Positions 1 to 6,400 of a stretch of 6,562 nucleotides of DNA are shown piece by piece (position 1 is the first letter of the stretch; the number at the start of each line of letters is the position of its first letter). The notes under the pieces were generated by a model, which was given only the letters and a program-made list of their open reading frames with translations, had not been told where the DNA came from and did no database searches. Both the position numbers and the translations under genes were made by a program. This DNA comes from Bacteroidales bacterium (GTDB lineage Bacteria; Bacteroidota; Bacteroidia; Bacteroidales; B39-G9). Location of the stretch: contig JAGLDO010000130.1 in the NCBI GenBank assembly GCA_023145555.1, forward strand, positions 1-6,562, written 5' to 3'.

Positions 1-220
1 CTGTAGACAACATTAAATTTCCGAAAAACTATCGGGATAATTTAAAGAAATTTAGGGCAGTATACGGAAAAATTAACGAAGCCTTCCCAAGGAAAGTCAT
101 TAGCACGCCATTTTTGGATTTAAAAGTCATCAAAATCCCGTTATTATCTCCTACTTTTAAATCCAAAACTAATGCACTACTGACTTTATGTAATAAATAT
201 TTTAAATCGAACTGAGGTTA
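1..220. other. Region without an identifiable gene, rich in hairpins
   Basis: Besides the large inverted repeat at 93-187, two small hairpins are visible: ccga/tcgg around 21-35 and cctt-ccc-aagg at 82-92. A plus-strand frame is open from position 3 to a TGA at 213-215 (70 codons, no start in the window). A minus-strand frame is open from 217 to a TAG at 31-29. I recognise neither product. Both frames read LDLKV and then TFKSK across the palindrome, so their openness partly follows from the repeat's symmetry. I therefore do not call a gene, though a 3' end of an unknown plus-strand gene entering from the left cannot be excluded. Confidence 0.5.
93..187. repeat. Long imperfect inverted repeat (35-nt arms, 25-nt centre)
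   Basis: The arms are 93-127 and 153-187. The inner 16 nt are a perfect inverted repeat (ttttggatttaaaagt at 112-127 and its complement at 153-168). The outer part matches less well but includes aaagtca and tag. By hand, 28 of 35 positions pair, and several mismatches become G-U pairs in a minus-strand RNA. It lies just beyond the stop of the degP remnant, but no T-run follows on the minus strand, so it is not a standard intrinsic terminator. It could be a small non-autonomous repeat (MITE-like), a transcript-end structure or an RNA element. Its presence and symmetry are seen directly; its role is not known. Confidence 0.7.
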
Positions 221-571
221 TTACATCCCAAAAGCATAATAAGCAGTCATCCCATTTGGGTATATACCTTCAATATAAACTCCTCCGGAAATATTGCTAA
301 TAATGTTTTTAATGTCTTGCGGAATTTCCACAATTTGGCGATTAATTTTGGTAATTATAAATCCTTTTTTAATTTCAATATTTTTCGATTTTCCATCTTT
401 TATTTCAATAATCTTCACTCCATTTTTTATACTAAGATTCTTTATTTCTCTTGGAGTAATTTCTTCAAATCTTGCTCCAAGAAATGAAACTTTCTCATTT
501 TTATTAATAACTTCTGTATTGCCTTTAATATTACGAAGAACAACTAAAAAAGATTTAATTTTAACACTAAA
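221..571 (-). pseudogene. degP: 3' remnant of a DegP/HtrA (Do-family) periplasmic serine protease
   Basis: The minus-strand frame is open from 571 to tandem TAA stops at 223-218 and gives about 116 residues. It reads KSFLVVLRNIKGNTEVI, then LGARFEEITPREIKNLSIKNG, and later GFIITKINRQIVEIPQDI and GGVYIEGIYPNGMTAYYAFGM at the end. This matches the stretch after PDZ1 and the whole second PDZ domain, with the exact C-terminal ending, of Bacteroidota Do-family proteases. Full-length proteins of this family have roughly 450-500 residues: a signal peptide, a trypsin-like domain with a His-Asp-Ser triad, PDZ1 and PDZ2. Here the signal, protease domain and PDZ1 are missing. The frame hits TAG and TGA just upstream (572-577), and dapF lies beyond. 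No ATG exists in frame; the only usable start is GTG at 418, giving 65 residues that would begin inside PDZ2 and lack a signal peptide. The remaining frame has no internal stop, so the loss may be recent. Identity is confident, non-function is inferred. Confidence 0.85.
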
Positions 572-601
572 CTATCATAAAAGATAAACAAATTCTTTAT
601 T

Positions 602-635
602 TTTGTTGATAACGAATATTAATATTTTATTATTG
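602..635 (+). promoter_or_regulatory. Possible Bacteroidota-type promoter of dapF
   Basis: TTTG at 602-605 is followed after 22 nt by tattattg at 628-635, which matches TAnnTTTG at all but one fixed position. The spacing is at the long end of that reported for the Bacteroidota primary sigma factor. Transcription would begin near 642, giving a leader of about 40 nt that includes a run of nine T (645-653). Such AT-rich sequence gives chance matches, so this is tentative. Confidence 0.3.
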
Positions 636-683
636 TATTTTTAGTTTTTTTTTATTAAATTGTATGTCATAAAAAAATGCATT

Positions 684-1466
684 ATGAATATTCAGTTTTG
701 CAAATATCAGGGCACAGGCAACGATTTCATCTTAATTGACAACAGAAGCACCATTTTTGCAAAAATATCTTCATATCAAATAAAAAAATTATGTGACAGG
801 CGTTTTGGAATTGGTGCTGATGGTTTAATATTATTAAACACCCATAGTGTTTACGATTTTGAAATGCGTTATTTTAACTCTGATGGAAAAGAAGCTTCAA
901 TGTGTGGAAATGGAGGCAGATGTATAGTTTCTTTTGCTAAACATTTAGGAATTATTAATAATTCAACCAAGTTTATTGCAGTTGATGGAACTCACGGAGC
1001 AGAAATTGATGAGTTTGAAAATGTTAAACTAAAAATGCAAGATGTAAACGAAATAGAAGTTGGTAAAAATTACTATTTTTTGGATACCGGTTCACCACAT
1101 TATGTGTGTTTTGTTAAAGATATTGAAGATTTTGATGTAAATAAAAAAGGTAAAAAAATAAGATACAACAAAAGGTTTAAAGATGTAGGAACTAATGTAG
1201 ACTTTGTTGAAATAATGGAAAATAATATTTTTGTTAGAACTTACGAACGCGGTGTAGAAAACGAAACTTTATCGTGTGGGACAGGAGTTATTGCTTCTAC
1301 TATTAGTTTCTCATTATTAAGCAAGTTAAGCAATCAAGAATATTTTATAACTACAAAAGGAGGAAACTTAAAAGTTTTTCTCAATAAAAACGAAAATAAA
1401 ACCTTTAACAACATATGGATTGAAGGTCCTGCAAACATAGTATTTACCGGAAATATTAAAATTTAA
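684..1466 (+). CDS. dapF: Diaminopimelate epimerase DapF
   Basis: DapF is a cytoplasmic, cofactor-independent racemase that converts LL- to meso-diaminopimelate, the last step before lysine and a precursor of peptidoglycan cross-links. The 260-residue product has the usual length. Visible motifs are YQGTGNDFILIDN (residues 8-20), CDRRFGIGADG (37-47), FNSDGKEASMCGNGGRC (64-80) with the first catalytic cysteine at Cys74, DTGSPHYV (134-141), and YERGVENETLSCGTG (187-201) with the second catalytic cysteine at Cys198. All key residues are present, so the enzyme should be active. I chose the ATG at 684 because homologues begin a few residues before YQGTGND; an in-frame TTG at 660 would add eight residues with no support. 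There is no Shine-Dalgarno sequence, as is normal in Bacteroidota. It is divergent from the degP remnant and separated by 87 nt from the siaB-like gene, with which no functional link is evident. A weak AT palindrome (1453-1469) overlaps its stop codon. Confidence 0.98.
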   Translation: MNIQFCKYQGTGNDFILIDNRSTIFAKISSYQIKKLCDRRFGIGADGLILLNTHSVYDFEMRYFNSDGKEASMCGNGGRCIVSFAKHLGIINNSTKFIAVDGTHGAEIDEFENVKLKMQDVNEIEVGKNYYFLDTGSPHYVCFVKDIEDFDVNKKGKKIRYNKRFKDVGTNVDFVEIMENNIFVRTYERGVENETLSCGTGVIASTISFSLLSKLSNQEYFITTKGGNLKVFLNKNENKTFNNIWIEGPANIVFTGNIKI

Positions 1467-1496
1467 TATATATTTTTATATCATTTTCTTTTTTTT

Positions 1497-1528
1497 TTTG
1501 ACAAAACAATATAAAAATAGTATATTTA
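1497..1528 (+). promoter_or_regulatory. Putative promoter of the siaB-siaC-siaC operon
   Basis: TTTG at 1497-1500 is followed after 20 nt by tatattta at 1521-1528, which fits the Bacteroidota consensus TTTG-N19-21-TAnnTTTG with one mismatch in the last base. The same stretch also reads TTGACA (1498-1503), 17 nt, TATATT (1521-1526), a near-perfect classical sigma-70 promoter. Transcription would start near 1535, leaving a leader of about 19 nt before the ATG at 1554. An 11-T run (1489-1499) overlaps the upstream element. No second element this good was seen between the downstream genes, which supports one transcript. Confidence 0.6.
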
Positions 1529-1553
1529 AAATATTTTTTTAAGACAAGTGTTT

Positions 1554-2660
1554 ATGCTAAATGATTTAAGTTTTGCTTTTCAATTATTTGAGGGCATGGA
1601 GAAAGATAATTTAAGTTACATTTACAGAGGCCTTTTTACACAAGGCGTAACTGATAAAATTATTTCGTTAACTGAGACAAATTTGGCAAATTTTGGAGAA
1701 TCATCAAAAATGAAAAAGAGAGTATTCTCAATCATGGTTGAAGGGCTCCAAAATATAACTCGCCACCAAGATGTTTTAAGCCAAGATGAAAAATCAGGAA
1801 TTTTTGTTATCCAACAAAAAAAGAATAGATATTATATCACTACAGGAAACCCCATCGCAAAAGATCATATCCCAAAACTAACCGGACAATTAGATAAAAT
1901 TAACAGTCTTGAAAAAGAGGAACTAAAAAAATTTTACAAGTCAGTTTTAAACGACAATATGATGTCGAATAAAGGTGGAGCAGGATTAGGCCTTATTGAA
2001 ATGGCAAGGAAATCCGGAAATAAATTAACCTACGACTTTAAAAAAATTGATGACGAATTTTCATATTTTTACTTATACACAGAGATATCAGTATCTCAAA
2101 ACACAGAAGATAAAGATGTTATATATTCTTTAACAAATATTAAACAACTTCACAATATTCTAAACAAAGAAAATGTTCTCTTAATATTCAATGGCCTTTT
2201 AAACCAAGACAATTTAATAAATTTACTGTCAATAATTGAGGAACATATGGCTCACGCTTTATTGCTGAAAAAAAGAGTGTTTAATATAATGGTTGAGATG
2301 CTCCAAAATATTGTTAAACACGGGGACTCTTTTGAAACGGATAAAGGTAATTCAGGAATTTTCTTTATTAATAAAAAAGGCAATTCATATTTCTTAAATT
2401 CAGGCAACTATATTAATAACAAGAAAGTAGATAATTTAAAATTAAAAATAGAACATGTTAATAGTCTAGACGATAAAAAATTAAACAAATTTTACAACGA
2501 CAGATTGTTTAACTTTCAAATTGATAGCAGTAAAGAAGCAGGATTAGGATTAATCGAACTTAGGCTAAAAAGTAAAAACAAGATAGTTTACAACTTTTAC
2601 AAAATAAATGATAAATTTTCTTTTTTTACAATTAGAACATGTATAGAATATAACGCTTAA
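1554..2660 (+). CDS. siaB: Tandem double-domain SiaB-family protein kinase
   Basis: The 368-residue product resembles two SiaB-family (DUF6272) kinase domains end to end; family members usually have one domain of about 180 residues. SiaB is a cytoplasmic GHKL-fold kinase that phosphorylates SiaC on a threonine. Domain 1 spans about residues 1-180 and domain 2 about 188-363. The halves align with an offset of 185-186: RVFSIMVEGLQNITRH (56-71) with RVFNIMVEMLQNIVKH (241-256), an N-box with Glu63/Asn67 and Glu248/Asn252; SGIF (81, 267); GN (98-99, 284-285); and the glycine-rich AGLGLIE (143-149, 329-335). Both halves keep the apparent nucleotide-binding motifs, so neither is an obvious dead copy; domain 1 has RHQD where domain 2 has the more usual KHGD. 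No signal peptide or membrane segment is seen. I chose the ATG at 1554; a GTG at 1548 would add two residues. It is the first gene of an operon, ending 4 nt before the first siaC-like gene. Kinase activity is inferred from family membership. Confidence 0.88.
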   Translation: MLNDLSFAFQLFEGMEKDNLSYIYRGLFTQGVTDKIISLTETNLANFGESSKMKKRVFSIMVEGLQNITRHQDVLSQDEKSGIFVIQQKKNRYYITTGNPIAKDHIPKLTGQLDKINSLEKEELKKFYKSVLNDNMMSNKGGAGLGLIEMARKSGNKLTYDFKKIDDEFSYFYLYTEISVSQNTEDKDVIYSLTNIKQLHNILNKENVLLIFNGLLNQDNLINLLSIIEEHMAHALLLKKRVFNIMVEMLQNIVKHGDSFETDKGNSGIFFINKKGNSYFLNSGNYINNKKVDNLKLKIEHVNSLDDKKLNKFYNDRLFNFQIDSSKEAGLGLIELRLKSKNKIVYNFYKINDKFSFFTIRTCIEYNA

Positions 2661-2664
2661 ATTT

Positions 2665-3036
2665 ATGAATGATTTAATAATTGAGGCAACTGAAGAGACA
2701 CCTAAAATATTTTTCAAACAAGATAAAAATGAATTTTGTATTTCGGAAAGGTCTCTTCCTGAAAATGCTGTTGAATTTTACACTCCCATATTTGAGTGGT
2801 TAGAAAAATATAAAAACAAGCCTAACAGTGAAACTATTTTTGATTTTAAATTAGATTATTTTAATACCGCATCGGCTAAACAAATTACAAAATTATTACT
2901 ATTGTTGGAAGGTATTGAAAAATCAAACAAAGTAAAAATACGATGGTTTTTTAAAAAAGGAGATTTAGATATGAAGTCATCGGGATTACGTTATGATAAA
3001 CTTATTGATATCAATTTTGAGCTTATTGAATATTAA
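2665..3036 (+). CDS. siaC: SiaC-family (DUF1987) regulatory phosphoprotein, copy 1
   Basis: This is a 123-residue soluble protein of the DUF1987/SiaC family, the size of Pseudomonas SiaC. In that bacterium SiaC is phosphorylated on Thr68 by SiaB and dephosphorylated by SiaA, and the unphosphorylated form binds and activates the diguanylate cyclase SiaD. Family signs are the N-terminal IEATEETPKI (residues 6-15), ISERSLPENAVEFY (26-39), the LDYFNTASAK segment (63-72) with Thr68 at the phosphosite position, and the KIRWFFKKGDLDM strand and turn (92-104). The STAS-like pattern of alternating strands and helices is consistent with the anti-sigma-antagonist fold of the family. It starts 4 nt after the siaB-like stop, so the two are probably translated from one message. 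It shares about half its residues with the next gene over the full length without gaps, showing a tandem duplication. The partner it regulates is not in the window. Confidence 0.92.
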   Translation: MNDLIIEATEETPKIFFKQDKNEFCISERSLPENAVEFYTPIFEWLEKYKNKPNSETIFDFKLDYFNTASAKQITKLLLLLEGIEKSNKVKIRWFFKKGDLDMKSSGLRYDKLIDINFELIEY

Positions 3037-3056
3037 ATTTATTTTTTTTTTATAAT

Positions 3057-3428
3057 ATGGAAAATTTACACATAAAGTCAACTGAAGATACACCTGAAAT
3101 TTATTTTTCTCCTGACGAAAACAAATTTTATATTTCTAATAAATCCTTACCAGAAGATGCTATTGCTTTTTTTCATCCGGTATTTATGTGGCTAAATAAT
3201 TATATTGATAAGCCAAATAAAGAAAACATCTTTACTTTTAAATTAGATTATTTTTCAACTTCAACTGCAAAACAATTAGTAAAAATATTCTTTTTATTAG
3301 AAAAACTTTCTGAGATAAGTAAAGTTGTAATTAAATGGTATTATCAAAAAGAAGACACTGATATGTACGCTTCTGGTTTAAAATACTCGAAATTAATAGA
3401 TTTGCCTTTTGAATTAATCGAATTCTAA
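3057..3428 (+). CDS. siaC: SiaC-family (DUF1987) regulatory phosphoprotein, copy 2
   Basis: This second SiaC-like protein also has 123 residues and aligns with copy 1 without a gap, with about 66 identical positions by hand count. It has IKSTEDTPEI (6-15), ISNKSLPEDAIAFF (26-39), LDYFSTSTAK (63-72) with Thr68 conserved and an extra Thr70, and VIKWYYQKEDTDM (92-104). Differences cluster at the surface-like ends of strands and in the helix after the phosphosite (LVKIFFLLEKLSEISK against ITKLLLLLEGIEKSNK), which suggests different binding partners. The ATG at 3057 follows the first copy by 20 nt, including a ten-T run (3042-3051). I see no clear separate promoter, so it is probably the last gene of the siaB operon. 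Its TAA stop (3426-3428) overlaps the TAG stop of the convergent phosphatase gene. Phosphorylation is inferred from the family. Confidence 0.92.
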   Translation: MENLHIKSTEDTPEIYFSPDENKFYISNKSLPEDAIAFFHPVFMWLNNYIDKPNKENIFTFKLDYFSTSTAKQLVKIFFLLEKLSEISKVVIKWYYQKEDTDMYASGLKYSKLIDLPFELIEF

Positions 3429-6400
3429 AAATTTAATCTTATTCCAATAACAAGCACGTCATCAATTTGACGTGTATTTCCTTTCCATTTATGAAAAGTA
3501 TTGCTTATTATTTGGAACTGATTATTTATTTCTGCTTTGCTTAAGTCTAATAATATATTTTTAAAATTACTTGCCATAAATTTAGTATTATTATTTCCAC
3601 CAAACTGATCTTGAAATCCATCTGAGAATAGATAAAGCATATCACCATCTTTGTAGCTAAAAATTTTATTTGTAAAACTCACATCAATCTTACGAGAGAA
3701 ATTACCACCTACAGAAAAAATATCAGCATCAATTGTAATAACTTCACCTTTTCTTATTAAATAAGCCATTTGATCTGCATTTGCAATCTCTATCTTCTTA
3801 TTTTCCTTATCAATACAACAAATACTTATATTCATTCCATCATTTTGCACATCATCATTTTTTTTCTCTTGATTTAAGGCTTTGATAATACCTAAATTTA
3901 ATTTTTCAAGTATTAATGAAGGTTTTTGTATTTTCTCATTAATAACAATCTCGTTTAATAAAGTATTACCAATCATTGACATAAATGCGCCGGGAACTCC
4001 ATGACCGGTTGAATCTACCACTGCAATAATTTCTTTTTTGTTTTGTTTTGAAAACCAATAAAAATCGCCACTAACAATATCTCTTGGTTTGAAAAACACA
4101 AACGAATGTGGCAAATATTTTTTTATGAGTTTCTGTGAAGGCAAAGTTGAATCTTGAATTCTTTTCGCATAGCTTAGGCTATCTGTTATTAAAACATTTT
4201 TCTTTTTGAGCTCTCTATTAACAGATTTTATAATCTCACTATTTAACAGCAACTCTTCCTTTTGTTTTCTTATTTCTGATGTACGTTGTTTAACAATCTC
4301 TTCAAGTCGTAAATTTGCAGCAACAAGACGTTTTGAATTAACTTTTAAAATTCGCCATAATACAAAAAAGGAGATTATTACATAAAAGATATACGCATAA
4401 ATTGTTTGATACCAAGGTGGCAATACAATAAATTTAAAAGAAGCCTGACAACTCTCAACCCCATAATAATTTTGCGATTTAACTAAAAAATTATATTCTC
4501 CACTAGGTAGATTTGTATATTCTTTTTCTGTTTGTTCTTCCCAGCTACTCCATTTTTTATCAAAACCAATTAGTTTATATTTATACTTTCTCGGTTTAGA
4601 ATTTTCATAAAACGTTGACGAAAAAGAAAAATTAATTGAATTATATTTATGTTCTATTATTGGTATTAAACTTGCCGGTTGTTTAAAAGACTGTTTAACA
4701 AAATATTTTCCTTTTTTAATAGAATCGTTATAATAGTTTCCATAAAAAATTGTTGAATCTGAAGCTATTTTAACCTCTCTTATCAGAGTTCTATATGGAA
4801 TATGATAATTTTGTTTAACATTATTATCGTAACGATATAGTTCTTCGCCAATAGAACCTATCCATATTATATCGGTTGTGTCGAGATAAAAAACATATGC
4901 AGAACTAATTTTTTTAAATATGGTATCATTAAAAATAAATTTTGAATTGCTGTCTTTTTGAAATGAACCAAACGAATAATCAGTGTTTGCCCATATTTTA
5001 TTTTTATTATCAATTTCAACTTGATTTACTCTAATAAGGTCAAAGCTTTTTTGAAAAGAAGTATCTCTAATAAATTTATATTGTTTTTCGATAGTATCAT
5101 TATTAATAATCGGCTTATAAAATCCTTTTGACGTTGCAAAACCGATATTATTTTTAATTTTATATACATTATTAAAATCAAGTTGAGGCAAGCCGTCACT
5201 TGTATCATAATGCGAAATTTTATATTTTGTAACATCATCTGAAAAAAATTCAATTCTATAAACACCATTAAATTCTGAAGTCAACCAAAGATTACCAAGG
5301 CTATCGCTTGCAATATTTCTAATAGGATTGGTAATTTCGTTAAAATTATGTCTATTAATAAATTTAATATTTTTATCTTTATTATTAGTATCTATTTCGA
5401 AAGACATAAAGCCTGATGTTAAACCTAAAAATAAGTAATTAGTTAATTTCTTTGAAGTACCAAAAGAATAAATAGAATTAGTGGCTTCAATTTCTGTAGC
5501 AATGGAATCTTTAATCTGAACAATTCCATAAGAACCACCGGCAAGAAGGCGTCCATTTATTTTAATAAAATCCCAAAAAGCAAAATTAGTATTAGCTACT
5601 TTTAAAATTTTATATTTTTTATTAGCATTTTTTAAATTAAATTCGGGGAGATAATAAATACCATGTGTAGTACTAAAATAAGTTCTGTTTTTATATCTCG
5701 TTAATGCTAATATACTTCCTTCAATATTATTTAATGCGGTAAATCGTGTAATTGGTGAATTAATCTGTAAATAAGAAATGCCGTTATCTAAAGCTGCCCA
5801 AATATTTTTATTTTTATCAACATAAATAGATAATACAGTATTGTTTTGTAATCCTGATTTTTTATTTACAAGCTGAACGAAGTCTCCTTTTTCATCAAAA
5901 ATTATCAATCCTCCTCTCATTGTCCCAACTACAAATAAATTGTCACTAATTTTTGCAAATGAATACAAACCATTTTTTTGAATATAATTTTCAACCTTTA
6001 AATTTAATTTTTTAATTATTGAAGGAGGATAATCCTTATCATCGTATTTTTTTGTTTTTGGTTTTTTTTCAATCAAATCAAGATTATATGAATAGAATCC
6101 TTTTGAATTTTTTATTAAAATTTTATTACCACAAAATGGTATTATATAATCGGAATAAATATCTGAAGTTCTAGGTAGCCTAACTATTGTATCATTATCT
6201 AATTGAAACAACCCTTTATCTTCCTGTATAAGAAAAAGCCTGTTACTTGCTACAAATCCTGTAGAAGCAAGCAATTTTGTTTCAATAACCTTAAATTCAT
6301 TATTATGAAATTTATATATTTTGTTTACTGTTAAAAAGAAAATACCTTCGGTTGTAATACATATTTTCCAAACATCGTTAAACTTTTTATCTTTTTCATC

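Noticed and set aside
3..215. Open plus-strand frame of 70 codons without a start
   Set aside because: I recognise no family, and part of its openness reflects the palindrome at 93-187, which gives a mirror-image frame on the other strand. A gene end entering from the left remains possible but unsupported.
294..587. A 97-residue plus-strand open frame rich in Ile, Phe and Leu
   Set aside because: It lies antisense to the degP remnant, whose frame has clear PDZ2 homology; the hydrophobic composition comes from reading AT-rich sequence on the wrong strand.
660..683. TTG start eight codons upstream of the dapF ATG
   Set aside because: The extra residues have no counterpart in DapF proteins, and the ATG at 684 gives the standard N-terminus just before YQGTGND.
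1453..1499. Terminator after dapF (atattaaa-a-tttaatat palindrome, then a T-run)
   Set aside because: The palindrome has no G or C and almost no loop, and the T-run begins 20 nt later, overlapping the putative promoter, so it would make a very unstable RNA hairpin.
3011..3051. Possible terminator or attenuator between the siaC copies (tcaat/attga stem followed by T10)
   Set aside because: The stem is only five AT-rich pairs with a nine-base loop, and it lies twelve bases before the T-run, too weak and too far for an intrinsic terminator.
5026..5268. An 80-residue minus-strand open frame
   Set aside because: It is a shifted frame inside the propeller-SpoIIE gene and has no recognisable domain.
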